DNA of 64,000 nucleotides from Gongronella butleri. Lineage: Eukaryota > Mucoromycota > Mucoromycetes > Mucorales > Cunninghamellaceae. The notes beneath the pieces were generated by a model. It was not told the origin of the DNA, did no database searches, and saw only the letters and a program-made list of their open reading frames with translations. The position numbers were made by a program, and so were the translations under genes. Shown here piece after piece: positions 1-12,599 of the stretch. Location: NCBI GenBank assembly GCA_025201375.1, contig JAIWZP010000038.1, positions 186,001 through 250,000 on the forward strand, given 5' to 3'. Within the stretch, counting starts at the first letter, position 1; every line of letters begins with the position of its first letter.

Positions 1-221
1 AGCAAGAGAAGCTTGCTGCGATTATCCGCGCCGAGGGTGACTCGCAGGCTGCCGAGCTGATCTCTGCCTCGCTCGAAAAGGCCGGCGAGGGCATCATTGC
101 CTTCCGTCGCATTGAGGCCTCCAAGGACATTGCTCAGACTCTCTCGCAATCTCGCAATGTCACCTACTTGCCCAGCAACCAGGGCGGCTCCAACCTCCTC
201 CTCAACTTGCCCGCTCAATAA
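1..221 (+). CDS. PHB1: Prohibitin-1, C-terminal part (5' end outside window)
   Basis: The reading frame entering at base 3 encodes the last 72 residues of a prohibitin and stops with TAA at 219-221. It shows the end of the coiled-coil SPFH protein, including the stretch [18 protein letters not shown] and the C-terminal RNVTYLPS and LLLNLP. The ending matches the PHB1 subfamily rather than PHB2. Prohibitin-1 and -2 are known to assemble into a ring in the mitochondrial inner membrane that scaffolds m-AAA protease and supports cristae and respiratory complexes. Only the last exon, or part of it, is visible, so start and membrane anchor cannot be judged. An AATAAA lies about 150 bases after the stop. 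Confidence 0.93.
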   Translation, partial: QEKLAAIIRAEGDSQAAELISASLEKAGEGIIAFRRIEASKDIAQTLSQSRNVTYLPSNQGGSNLLLNLPAQ

Positions 222-369
222 TTTCCCTCTTTTTTTCTTTTTGCCATCCACAAAATTCACCCCTCTCCCCCCCAATCCAACAACACCCATTTTGGACGAT
301 GATCGCTTCATCGTATCTTGTACACTTTTTCTTGTCTCCCTTGTCTTTACATACTTCTCATCCCTGCCA

Positions 370-375
370 AATAAA
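370..375 (+). terminator. Putative poly(A) signal of prohibitin-1
   Basis: AATAAA is located in the T-rich 3' region after the prohibitin stop codon. The position is plausible for polyadenylation; there is no transcript evidence. Confidence 0.4.
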
Positions 376-879
376 GTAGACGTCATATTCTCACTCATTG
401 CACAAGCGTCGGAGCCTTCAATTCCTCGTAAAAGGTTCCCTGTTTCGCGTCAAGTCACGGAAAAGCTTCCTACAGGCCAATGTCGTTTGTTCACGCGACT
501 TGGAATGATCTGAGCGATGGCAAACGACGATATGGAACCGTGTCATGGCAAATGCGTGAGGAAGACGCGTGCTGACGCGTTTTAAGACCTTTATTTTTGA
601 GTTTTTTGATTTTTTTAATCTCCTTTTGTCCCAGAGTCAATGTTGAGATCACTTACCATTGAGCCATGGCTCTCATTGCGGCTGAGGTATGACCGGCCCA
701 ACTTGACTAAGACCCGGTTACTGTAGCGCCGGCAATCGCGAATAAACATCATTTAAATGATTTTCATCAAAATGGGAGCCAATACACAAGGTGATTTGTG
801 TTAAGTTTCTTATTCATTGAACGGGACTTTCGTTCATATCCGGATTTTGCAATCAAAAAACAGGCACGATGATGGAAGT

Positions 880-1810
880 AGTTGTCGAGAAAATGTGATT
901 GGGATATTTTTAATGAATATTGGCCATCTCCCAATATTTCACAGTCTACAAGGCTATTGGCACTTTGAGCGAGACATTGCAGCCCTTCTCGTTCGAATAA
1001 GCCCATCCGCGAGCCATTGCAGTCGCTGGATGACGCGCAATGACCATTTTCAAAAAACCATGTATTTATGAAGGGATACAGTCGTGGAATTGAAAAGCGC
1101 AAGATTTAGGTCCGTGGATCTTCACGCCATTCAACCACATTGTGCAACACGCTCATTCATCGATAGAAATGGAATAAAAACCAGGAGTCCATTGACAGGT
1201 TCTCGCGAATTATGAGAAAAGCTGCGATTTTTCATTGCAAGGCAAACTCAACAAAGATTGGCCGCATTGCTTTGAAACTCGTACCATCAGAAAGAGCATG
1301 GATTCTTGCGTATGTGGGCATCGGTGATCAATGGAAAAGGTGATTTTTTGGCATGTTAACACTGTTTCAAGATCATATATATTTTTCGGCGCGTGATAAA
1401 TCGTGTCCAACGTCAAGTTACACGCGCCTGCTCCTACCCAAATGCATGCACCTGGAATCTCCCTTGCTAATGGACGCGTCGGCGCGGTTCTTTAGGCGCG
1501 TTTTTCCCGCGCAATTCGCGTTTGAAATAAAATATAAAGTCGCCCATTGCTCGTGACCCAACAGGTCGACTTGACTCGTTTTTGGCATTTCTCGTGGTTT
1601 CTCCTTGCGATGCTTCTTTGCGTGTAAGTTTGGTGAGATTCAGACGACGTGATTTTTCGATTTTTGTTTGGGAGCTTGAAAGCGACAATTTTTGGATTTG
1701 CGCGTGGCGCGCCCCCTGTGGTATGTAGCAGCCCCGAGTTCTGTCCCATTCGTGTTTTCAAGCTTAACTTTTTTCCACGTTTTGGCGCGTTTCGGCTTTC
1801 GGGGCTTTGT
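880..1810 (-). repeat. Dispersed repeat A, copy 1 (inverted)
   Basis: Read on the minus strand, this stretch is collinear with 7640-8550 (+) and 46560-47430 (+). Matching landmarks include the conceptual peptides GLFEREGLQCLAQSA here and GSFEREGLQCLAQSA in copy 2, and NHEKCQKRVKSTCWVTS against a similar stretch at about 7830-7880. Frames are broken differently in each copy, so the similarity is at DNA level and not a conserved gene. No transposase or reverse transcriptase is visible. The remaining bases 222-879 and 1811-2450 hold 3'-UTR sequence and nothing else recognised. Confidence 0.75.
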
Positions 1811-2450
1811 CAAACTGCAATAGTGCGTTTTAGCCTTTTTGATGATTTTTGTCGAATATTACTTGACCAAATGTGCTTCAAAATCACTGTCGATGCTGTC
1901 GGTCTCCGTTTGTCGCGAGCTTTGCGGTCAAGTGAAGGATCGATGAATCAGGTGTCAAGAAAATCGTTTTTAGCACATCTTTAGTATTTTTTTTATTTAT
2001 TATCATTATTTTTTTTTTTGTCGACGGATGATACCGCGACTAGCTGTCAAATATGAAAGGACGCATTTCCGCCAGTGTCGGAGGACGGATTTATTATACG
2101 AAAACGCGTGAATTCGAGCGAATTGTGCGTGTTTTATTATTTATTTATTAAAAAAGCATGGCCAAAATTCACCCATTGACGGCGACTATCAAAAGGAATG
2201 ACATGTGTGTCGTTTTTTTTTATTACAATTAAGTGAGAACAAGGTGGCTAAAGGGTACATTTGAGTAAAGGGTACAGGGGGAACAAGCAAAAATAAAAAA
2301 GCAAGGGCAAATATACAAGTAAGAGGTAGGAAAAGGTGGTGTCGCAATAGTAAAAAGAGTACGAACGCGACGGACCATTGGAGGTGCGCGCGCGATACAA
2401 ATTGGGCCGATGCGACACGAATTGTTGGGCCCAAGGAAGGCTCGGTTATT

Positions 2451-5400
2451 CTAGGTGGTGACGGTGGAGGCTGCGAGTGGGGGAAGATTGAGTGCCTGCA
2501 AGCGCTGGTGGATGTCCTGTTCCATGAGAGCGACAAAGGTACGTGAGAGCTCAAAGTCGTAGGTATAATTGGACGATTGCTTGGCGACTTCGATGGATTT
2601 TTGCAAATGATAAATGGCGAATGCCTGGTAGGAGCTGTCTTGCTGGTAGTTGAGCAGCTTGACGTGGACGAGATTGGCGAAAATAAAGGCAATGAGGGGC
2701 ACGTTGCACTCGGCGTAGCGGCTGGTCATGATTTCGAGGATGCGCGTGATGTTGGCACACGCGTTCATACATACATGTAGGCACTGCACGGCAAAGTCCG
2801 CGCTGGGTATACGATCCGAGGGGAAGAACGTCTGGTACAGTAGGATCTGGTTGATGTAATAGTAAATATGTACGTACAAGATGCAATACTGCCCAAAGGC
2901 ATGGCTGTCCACCATGTGATCCGCCGATTTGCCTAAAACTCCCAAAAAAGCGCGTCAGTTTCTTTTTTTCGAGGATTTTTTCTTTTTTTTTTCATCGCAC
3001 CTTGCATGGACGAGGCATTGGAGCATCGGCGCTGGCACAAGGGGTCTGTTTCTGCGGCGTCAAAGAGGACGTCGAGATTGCGCCAAAAGCCAGGGAGACG
3101 CTGATGATAAAATCGATCGAGGTCGTTTTGCAATTGGAGCAGGTCCTGGGCGAGTGTGGGGTCGGGCGTGTTGCTGGCGGACCGTTGCTGCGCGTGGACG
3201 AGTCTGGCCATGATCTGCTCGCGCAATTGCTGCAATTCGATGAGAAACACCCACAATGCAGATACAAAGTAGTGGATGATCGCGTCACCGTCCGGCTCGG
3301 CAGCTGCCGCCGTCACGCCCATCGTTGACGCGCCACTGCTGTGCTGGCTAGGCACCAAGGTCGAATCCGAGTAATGTGACAGACCTGGCGATGCTTGTGT
3401 ATTAGGCGGCGGCGATGGCGACGTGGAGGACGGTGATGCCGACGATGTATCCACCCCGGCAGGCACCGCGGGGATGTCGGGCAATGGGCACGTTGGATAA
3501 AACGGTGATTCGTTGCCTAGAAAGAGGGGAAAAAAGAAAAGAAAAAAATGGCATGAGCGCGTCTTTTTTCTTTTTTTCGTTCTTTTTTTTTTTGTTTCTC
3601 ATTTTTTTCACGTTTTTCACTCTTTTGCTTTCTCGTGCCATTTGTCCTCGTTTTTTTCTTACCGGTGAGACTTGCGCCGCCTTGTAAGACGCGATACCAT
3701 GTGTTGTAATAGTAAAGGCTCCATACGAGCATGCGTTCTTGTTGTGTTAATTGCCTGTGTGGGTGGTAGAGGCCGAGATGTTGTGCCATGGTGTAGGCGA
3801 TCCATTCGTAGATGTAGATGACGCCTGGGAAGCCGTTTTGCTGATTGCTGTAGGACAGGATGAAGGCGGCTTGACAATGGTCCATGGAAGGCTCGTCAAA
3901 GCATTCTGCCAGGAGCTCGCGGCCGCGCAGAGTATACGCAAGGGAAAGAGCCTTGCCCATGTTGTACTGAGGCGCCTCAAAGGCCGGGCGTTTGCTCCAG
4001 ATGTGCAATTGGAAGGCATTACGAGCAGCCATGGCGCAGATGGCGTAGACGAGGACGGTGGCGGGCTTTTCGGCGGGGTCGTTTGAGTGGTAGCGACGGC
4101 TAAAGTCGGCAAGATCGACAAACGGGAGACGGATGGCGGAGCAGCAGGGAGTTCTGCAAAAGAGCTCGACAAGGCGGTCGGTGAGGTCCTGCGTGATGTC
4201 AATGGGGTAGTCCTGTGGCATGGCGTGCGTGGGATGATGCCAAGCAGACCAGATGGCGAATGAAAAGGTGGAAGAAGTGATGCTGGAAGCGTCGTCCATT
4301 TCAACGGCGGCCTCGCTCATTTCTGAATAAGTGGATGGACAATAGGACATGGGCGTGCCGGGGGGTTCGGAAGTGGTGCGCGTCATGGGGCTGCCTCCAA
4401 GAGTGGAATGCGTGGTCTGGGGCGTGCCGGGGCTATCGCCATTCGAGGTTGCGTCGGAAATGGGCTTGGGCGAGATGTTGAGCGATCGTTTGAATTGATC
4501 GACGAGGGTCGAAAGGTCATTGAACGAATTGACGCTGCTTTCCATAGAAAGGCCCTTGTTGGTCGATGTAATTTTCCAAGCAAATGGCTGCATCGGCTTG
4601 ATCTTCAATTGCTGGTTGGCACGCGCCGACAAATCTCGCGTCTTTTGTGCAAAATCCTTGGCCATCTTATCAATCGACTCTTGCCATTGATCCATCATCT
4701 TGTTCATCGTGTTCAGCACCTGCGACACGTGGTTGGCTTTGGGCTCTGTCTTGGTGTACACACACTCAAACCCTTGCGCCTCACATCGGCTACATGAAGG
4801 CAACGATAAATCGCATTGTTGCAAGTCCTTGAAACATTTGCTGCATGGATACACTGAGAAATGCGTCGTCAGCGTCACGCGCTTCTTTTTCGCCGCAGGC
4901 TCGTCCGATTGATCAGACACAAACGACCGCAAAGACGCGGTGTCAGACGACGCGTCCAACAATGGCCCGTCAACGGCCATTGCCGCCGATTCCGCTGCTT
5001 TAGCTTCCTCGAGCGACGCATCCAGCAGCTCCTTGGTCGATTGCACACGCGCCAGCCGCTGCAATGAGATCGTCGGCATGCCGTCGCCTGCTTTGAGCCT
5101 GTCGCTGAACTTTTTGATTCGATCGCCAAGTGTCTCGGTCGCTTTTTGCAGCTTTTTCAACGTCGGCGCTGCCTCCGGATACGTACATGTCAATCCTCGC
5201 TTTGCGCACCGCGAGCAGCTCGGTCGCTTGCGGTCGCAAGAGTGTCTAAAAGAGAAGAAAATGGACGAAAAAAGGACAAAAAGTGAGTTTTTTACTTTTG
5301 TTTTTTAGATGTCAGCCTTTTATTTCTTACCTAAAGCCACGGCAACGATAGCAAGCTGCATTCAAATTATTGGCGTCCTGCTCTTGGGTGTTGGCTGCGT

Positions 5401-5452
5401 CATTTTGGTCATTTTGGTCGACAACAGGCGGCGCACTGGTATCATCCGACAT
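2451..5452 (-). CDS. Fungal transcription factor with two Zn2Cys6 clusters
   Basis: Four exons (5452-5331, 5245-3663, 3516-3001, 2932-2451) give 900 residues; all introns are GT-AG and phases agree. Residues 34-61 form a complete Zn2Cys6 binuclear cluster (Cys 34, 37, 44, 51, 54, 61), split by the first intron after Arg-41. A second complete cluster with identical spacing follows at 175-202 (Cys 175, 178, 185, 192, 195, 202), preceded by a basic AKKKR stretch. Between them lies a charged helical segment. A serine- and proline-rich linker precedes a fungal-specific middle homology region at about residues 390-620 (for example MAQHLGLYHP and LVWSLYYYNTWYRVL). Such proteins act in the nucleus as sequence-specific regulators; the target is unknown. 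The start is the first ATG, in a purine-rich leader. Most family members have a single cluster. Confidence 0.88.
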
Positions 5453-7639
5453 ATAGTGTGTGACAGCAAGACAATAAATAAAAAGAGGGAAAAGGAGAGC
5501 ACAGCTGGGGAAGAGAGGGGTGGAGGTGGAAGAAAAAAAAGTATAAAAAAAAAAAACGAAAAAGGTGGGGAAAAATAAAAAAGGAGAAAGAAAGGAAGGG
5601 AAAAAGGGAGTCAAGAACAAAGGGAAGGGAAGAGGGCCCAGGCACCCGTCCGGGCAAAATCAGACCCCGCACAAAAAAACATGCGCACAAAAAAGTGCCA
5701 AGCTCGCACAGAAAATAAAAACACATGGACCCGCCGATTTTGGTCAAAGATTGCCAGGAAAGGGAATCGGCATCCCCTGCCACCAACACCTCACATCATA
5801 TCACGATACATCCAACGGACCCTGACGGCAGCAAGAATTGCCGAAGCGCTGACTTTTTTCCGCCACCATGCCTAGTTTTTTTTTTATACCACGAGGAGGC
5901 CCTTAATCGAGCAATTGAAGGCGAGATGCCACCAAAAACCTGTCACCTGTCTTTTATTGTGTTTTCGTCGTCTTGTTCACCACCCACACCTTTGGGGCCT
6001 GACCCAGCGCCATTTCGTGGCTGTGAAACCATCAATTGAGTCGGTGGCGCGCATAAATCCGCTTGTCCCTGCATTCTCAGGCACCTCTCATGAGTGACAA
6101 TGGGTTCAATGGCAACGTGAATGCTCAAGTGCCATGTACCTTTCTTACGTTTGTGTGGCAAATTGGGTGCAAAAGCGCCGAAAATGCGTAATTTGACGAG
6201 TTTGCGCCCCAAAATCGCCGCACCATCATAGCAATCACCCCCCCCCCAAGCGTCGCAAATGGAACAGTGTGACACAAGCCTCGCCTTCTGTATTGGTTGG
6301 CCATTTAAAACAGACCGTTGCAGCGGCCAGGTACACATTTTTGTGGTTTTGACGCAACAAATGCTCAAACGTGGCTCATACAAGCCTCGTATTAGATTGA
6401 TATGATACCTGCCCACAGTCGAGAGCTGTGACCTCACAACACTGTCGAAGCACCTCGCCAGAGTCTGCCAATGTGGGTATAATCCCTTTGGCGCGCAACG
6501 GCTTCAACATGAAAAAATTTCGCTTGCCAAAGCTCATTTATGGCCCGTACAGATTCACGGATGATCACAATCAAAGACCGTGATGGCACTGCATCCGCAT
6601 GCCATTGATGCATGTCTGGTTAGACACTTATTTTATGGAGCCACCAAGTACTACGCCGCATTTTGTCATAAAATGCAAATCTAAATGGCTTTTGCTTTAT
6701 TTAACACTCCTTCAGCTGCTTGCAAAGTAGTAGGCACGCATCTGTTATTCTTGCTGTGTGCCGTTTCCAGATGAACATTATTCGCATAATCAAGCAAGAA
6801 AAAAGAGCAGTAAATCTGAGTTTTGCGATTTTCATGCAGCCAAAGCAGGAATAATTGCTTGCATACCTTATGAATTATCCCAGCGGCTGCATTTGGCCTC
6901 TGGCTTTCTCATCAGCCATAAGAAAAAGCAGAGTGCGATGAGTCGACTGTTGAAGAATATGAAATTTCTTCCAAACTGGAGTCTTTGGTTGTAATATGGC
7001 TTCAATCCCTTACTCTGAAAGGCGCGCTCTGAACTGCGTGCGCCATTTCAACTTTCCCAACAACGAAACATGAGTTCTGATGTGGTCCTTTGTACTAGTC
7101 AACGTCTTGTATTCAAAATATCATAAAATGACAGCGCGTAGCCATAAGCGCGATGTCTCCGAGACATTTAATCTCGTTATTTTGAGAGCAGAAAGCGATG
7201 AATGGATGCTAAAGGCATATGAAGCAATTTAAAAATACGTAAATGTTGAAGCAAAACGCGTCAAACGACAAAAAAAAAATGTGACGATATACACTAAATT
7301 ATTATTTTTGCTGGTACAGTGATTCGACCTCTGCCAAATTTAAACCAGCCATCGCTCTTGGACATTGAAAAAAAAACACAAAAAGTTTGAGATCTTTCAA
7401 GCTATTAATGAGGAAGAAATGACTGAAAAGGTCCAACATATGACGTTGGCGTAATATGAACCTTGGAAACCATCTAGGCTTTCCTCGGTCACCTCCTGGT
7501 TCATATTTGGAGCCTTGTCTCAAGCATCAATGTGTTCAATTTAAAGTCACTTGGACAAAAACCGCAGGAGCTGTGCCATGAATGGCCACTTTTGAGATAA
7601 ATCAACATCAGCGGGTCAATCGAGCGCGGCATTGGCCTT
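5453..7639. other. Intergenic, no gene recognised
   Basis: This stretch holds the purine-rich 5' leader of the zinc-cluster gene (about 5460-5640) and then mixed sequence with short random open frames. I see no splice-consistent coding region, tRNA or transposase. Confidence 0.5.
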
Positions 7640-8550
7640 GAAACGCGCCAAAGTGTAAAAAGGCAAGCTTGAAAACACAAATGGGACGCAACTCTGGGCT
7701 GGTTCAAATCACAGGGGGCGTGCCACGCGCAAATCCAGAAATTGTCGCTTTTGAGTTCCCAAACCAAAATCGAAAATTCAGATCGCCTGAATCTCACCAT
7801 ACTTATACACAAGTAACATCGCATGGAGAAACCACGAGAAATGCCAAAAAAGAGCCAAGTCGATATATTGGGTCACGAGCAATGGGCGATTTTATATTTT
7901 ATTTCAACCGCGAATTGCGCGGGAAAAACGCGTCCATAGAGCTGCGCCATCGCATCCATTAGCACGAATAGCCCAGATACATGGATTTGGGTAAGAACAG
8001 ACGCGTGTAACTTGGCTTTGGACGCGGTTTATCACGCACCGAAAAACCTATATGATTTTGAAACCAGGATAAGCATGCCAAAAAATTATGCTTTTCATTG
8101 ATCACCCTTGCCCACGTACACAGCAAGCCATGCTCTTTCTGAAGGTGTGAGTTTCAAGGCACTGCGTCCAATTTTCGTTGAGTTTACCTTGCAATGAAAA
8201 ATCGCAGCTTTTTTCATATTACGCGAGAACCCGTCAATGGACCCCTGGTTTTTATTCCATTTCTATTGGTGAATGAGCGTGGTTCACCATGTGGTTGAAT
8301 GGCGTGGCGATCCGAGGACCTAAACTTGGCTCTTTTTAAATCTATGACTGTACCCCTTGGAAACCCCATGGTTTTGAAAATGGTCATTACGCGTCATCCA
8401 GCGATCGCAATGTCTCGCAGGTGGGCTCATTCGAACGAGAAGGGCTGCAATGTCTCGCCCAAAGTGCCAAAGCCAATGTAGGTTGTGAATTTCTTGGGAG
8501 ATGGCCAAAAGACATTAAAAATGCCCCAATTGGGATTTTCTCGACAGCGG
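7640..8550 (+). repeat. Dispersed repeat A, copy 2
   Basis: This is the direct counterpart of copy 1 (opposite strand) and copy 3. It begins near the shared GAAACGCGCCAAA word and ends near the shared TTCTCGACA word. Open frames in it do not match those of the other copies over their full length, which argues for a non-coding, decayed element. Bases 8551-8811 are unassigned. Confidence 0.75.
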
Positions 8551-8811
8551 TCCAACATTGCATGGGCATCCTCATGATCGCAATCAAGAATGTCAGCTGT
8601 ACTCCGTTATTAAGCTTCCAGCGTCGCATGACCAGGGGAAAATCATTGGACCGTTTGCTGCGCATTGACATTTTTGAATCTACTCTTGTGCAAGTGACGC
8701 CCAACTCTCTGAATTTGCAGCAGCACATCGGTGGAAAAAGGCGTCTTTTATTGATATCATGTCTCGAAAGGGGGGGGAAAGCAAATGGAAGAGGGAAAAA
8801 AAAAAGAGCAA

Positions 8812-10071
8812 TCAAGACGAGACGGTGCCATTGGTGTCCTTGTCGACCTCGTGTCGCCGCACATCCAATTCCTCCTTGGTTTTTTTCTCCATGTCACGGA
8901 TGTCGTCCATGGTCATACCGAACCACTTATCCGTCCAACAAAACAATTGTCTAAAAAGAAATAAAAACGATGAGTTTCCTCCGTTTTCGCAGTTTCAGAG
9001 GGCACATGTTACCTATGAAATTTGGTAAACATGCCACGGATGGCGTTGGCAAGGTACGACTCGACGCGCGACTGCAAGCCGAACCACTTGAACTCGATGT
9101 AGACGAGCTTGTAGCAAGTCATGACAGGATCGGCCTTTGCTTGCCATTGGGGATCAACGAGCGGGCCGCGATTGGCCTTGAGCGAGAAGCAAAACTTGGG
9201 ATCCTCGTCGGGTTTGTACTCGGACGCGTCAATGGGGTCATTGGCAATATCAATGGGGATCACCTCGCGCTTGGCAAGATCTGCATGAATATAAAAATAA
9301 AAAAAAGACAATGAGCCACTCAATTGCCTCCCATTGGCCTCTTTTTGCCTACCTTCTTTGGAGATGTTCAATGCATTGTCAAGCTCGCCACGCGAGCCAT
9401 CTACGTGGAGCGTTTCATACGTGATGGAAAAGGCATCCTTCATGTAGCCATTCTATAAAAAAATGAAAAATGGGGTAAAACAAGTGAGCCCGAGTCCTGG
9501 GAGCGGAATTGGCCCGTGTGGCGTGGGGGCGTCGTGGTGCAACCGGTTGGTGTTAGCGTGGTTTTACCGTGAGCACTAAGAAAGACGAGCAAAAAATTTG
9601 CGTCAAACGGGTGTTTTTATGCGCAATGACGCCATAAGGTCGATTTTTTCTTACCTGTTTTGCAGTAAGGATAAGCGTTCCAAGCCTAGCAAACACAGAG
9701 TACCAAGATGAGCTACGGTGAATTCTTTTTTTTTTCGGTGCATACTTCTTCATATATCTCCAGGGCGCTCTCGGGGATCACGGCGCGGACAAAAAATGGC
9801 ACACGCGACGCGAGGTGGAAGATCTTGTAGGTGTATTGGCCCTTTTCGTTGGGCTTTTCGTATGGCTCGTTTTTCACGACCTCAACGCCCTCACCGCCGC
9901 CCGTCTGCTCCTTGGACGCCATAGCCGTCGCATAAAGTTGGCCTAGAGTAAAGCGTCAACGCATTGTTTTCTCATTTTTTTCTCGATTTTTCTCGATTTT
10001 TCCGGCTTCCTACCAATCTGATACTCCTTCTCTGAGCAAGGGTTGACAATACGATACTCTTTGATAAGCAT
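8812..10071 (-). CDS. Phosphatidylinositol transfer protein, class I
   Basis: Seven exons (10071-10014, 9942-9746, 9685-9655, 9575-9568, 9452-9353, 9280-9013, 8950-8812) encode 266 residues, the usual length of the class I START-like PITP fold. Family hallmarks are present: [20 protein letters not shown] at the N-terminus, [25 protein letters not shown] followed by VLTNGYMK, and WFGLQSRVE plus TDKWFGMT near the C-terminus. These proteins exchange phosphatidylinositol and phosphatidylcholine between membranes and feed phosphoinositide synthesis at the Golgi, plasma membrane and endosomes. Exon 4 is only 8 nt (residues Val-Leu-Thr) and is required to keep the conserved motif in frame. The gene is divergent from CCZ1, about 150 bases apart, so they share a promoter region. 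Confidence 0.95.
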
Positions 10072-10224
10072 AACAAAAGGGTAAAGAAAAGAAAAAGAAA
10101 CAAAAACGAAAGAAAAGAGCAAACCCAAAAAAAAGGCAGCATTGAAGAGCGGAGATCACACGACACCCTCTTTTTTTTTTTTTTTTTCCTCTTTCTTCCC
10201 TTTTTTTTTGCCCCTCTCTTTTTC

Positions 10225-12599
10225 ATGGACACCTCGCCAAGCCTTGGGCTGACACCGCCTGTTTTATCTTATTTTTGCGTGTACAACCCGTCCCTGAGTC
10301 AGTCGGAGGAGAATACCAAGGACCAGATCCTGTATTATACAGCCAACAAGGTCGTGCCGGCTGATGTCAAGATGAAACAGGTCGGACTCGCGCAAGCGCT
10401 CGTGAGTGTCGCTGCGTCGTTCGCAACGTCGCAGCCCACACAGAACGTGCACTCGCAAAAACACCGCCTCGTCTTTCTGCAACCAGAACCAGGGTTTTGG
10501 ATCCACATGTGCGTCGAATTGGCGGTCCACCGGCGTCAAATTAGCGACGCCAAGGGCAAGGAAAAGCTTGTCACCGAGTATCTCGATGCTGACCTAAGTG
10601 ATCACGCGCTCGAGTGCCTCTTGCAAGTCGGCTACGAGCAATTCAACGTAAAAAGCCGTCCATCCACAAAAAAAAAAAAAAAGGACGCGTCATACGCGTA
10701 GAAAAAGCGCGCCCATTCACGCGTTTTTCTTTTTTTTAGCTTTTGAATGGCACGATGGCGTGGATGTTGTATGAGGATGACGCGCCGGGTGTCGCGCCAA
10801 GCAGGCAGCGCACACGATCGCTGATGCACGCCATTGAGGAGTTTTTCTCGGCGTGGATCTGGCAATGGGACTTTTCGCGACTGGACACGCTCCTTTTTGG
10901 TGCCATCTTCAACAGCATTCCGACCCAGCCGCTGCAGCGCGCCAATTACCTGCGCCTGCAAGACCTCGACCGCCAATGGCACCAAGCACACCCGTATCTA
11001 GCCCACATACTTGTGCTCGACGACCGGGGCTCCCTCATTTACCGCTCACCCTCCCTTGGTCTAGGCGATGTGCGCACATTGAGGAAATATGTCCTAAAAC
11101 GCTGCGATGCGCACCATCTTCATCTTAACAAACAGCGGCAACGCTCGCTCGAAAAGCAGGCACTTGAGAAAAAGCAGGTAATAATCGAGAAAGAAAAAAA
11201 AAACGGAAAAAGCGAGATAATGGAGACGAAGGCTCATTTTGTTCCCCCCCCCACCTTTCTTTGCATGACAGTCGACGCTGAAAGCCATTACAAAGTCGCT
11301 GTCGCAGGCGCAGCTTTTGTCATACTTTAAACCGGCGGCCTCATCAGCCTCTGCATCGGCACCCACATCTTCATCCGCATCCATCGACTCTCGCACCGCC
11401 AATATCAACGCCAATGCCAATGACGATACCGAGGACACGCACACACCGGATGACGCCGCGTCACTAGAGTCGGACGGCGTGTTCTTGACTGGGATGATTC
11501 AGGCCACCATGGAAGACATGAATGGCGACGAGCATGCCGTCACAAAGCAAGAATTGGTTCGCGTCTTCCTAAACACGCCATCGGACGCTGATGCAGTCAC
11601 CATGGACGACACCCTCACTGAGTATTATCTGGTTATTTACAGGGTAAAAATGGCTTTTTTGTCGTTTTCTTTATTTTGACGAATTCTTCGTTTCTTTTTT
11701 TTTTTTATTTTGCCTGTTGCAGGACGCACGACAACTGCTGTGGTCGTTCTTGCTTCCATTGGATCAAGAACACGATGTCGACGCGATCTTGGCCGACATT
11801 GAGCTGTACGCGGCGCTTTCACAATTGGTCGCGCATGCCAACACGCGATCACTTGTGGATGCTGTATGTGACGATATGGACACGGTCCAAAAAAAGACGT
11901 ATGTACCGTGGATATAAAAAAAAAAGAGAGAGAAAGAAAGAAAAAAAAAGGGCTAAATTCTTCATTTTTTGGCCAGTGTTGCGCTGAGCAAGCATTACCG
12001 GTGTTTGTACTATGACAATACCAACTTGGATCTCAAGACAACGGTGGTTGACGCGCAGGGTCAAGTGACGGTGCGCACGCTGGCGGCGTATGGATGCCCG
12101 CGACCCTTTGTCGATGCGCCTTTTGCCAATGACATTCTGCTTCAATTGCTCCAGGTCAAGCTGGATTTTGCCAGGGGCCACACAGATCAGGTCTATACCC
12201 GCTCAACAGCAAACCATTGGATCGTTGGCAAGCGCATTTATCATCAGGCTCCGGGATTGTTTGCGCTCAATGGCTCCAAAGAGTCCCATGGCGACGACGA
12301 TGATGATGATCACGTGGAAGAAGAGCACGACGACGACCATGAAGCCGACGATGATCACCAGGCACCGCCTGATGAGTCGCCACGGCGCAACAGCTTTGAT
12401 GAACATGTGGATCCACAGGATTTTAGCGAAATTTATCTCGTTGCCGCGAAAAAAGACATCACACTCGCCGACATTGAGGGTAAGATGATCACGAGAGAAA
12501 GAAAAATACAGCTGAGACCAATTATCTCAATTTTTACTCATTATAGATAATATCCAAAAAATGATGCGCTCTTTGCTGGATGTTCTCCACGTCGACTGA
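10225..12599 (+). CDS. CCZ1: CCZ1-like subunit of the Mon1-Ccz1 Rab7 GEF
   Basis: Six exons (10225-10647, 10740-11177, 11272-11643, 11723-11898, 11977-12479, 12547-12599) give 654 residues with consistent phases. The N-terminus fits the first longin domain of Ccz1 (SYFCVYNPSLSQSEENTKDQ, then HRLVFLQPEPGFWIHMCVEL). The middle carries a Ser/Ala-rich loop and the C-terminal half an Asp/His/Glu-rich acidic insert near residues 570-600. Ccz1 with Mon1 is known to activate Rab7/Ypt7 on late endosomes and autophagosomes to drive fusion with the vacuole. The recognition rests on the N-terminal motif; the rest is low-complexity or divergent. Introns carry A- or T-rich tracts. Confidence 0.85.
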
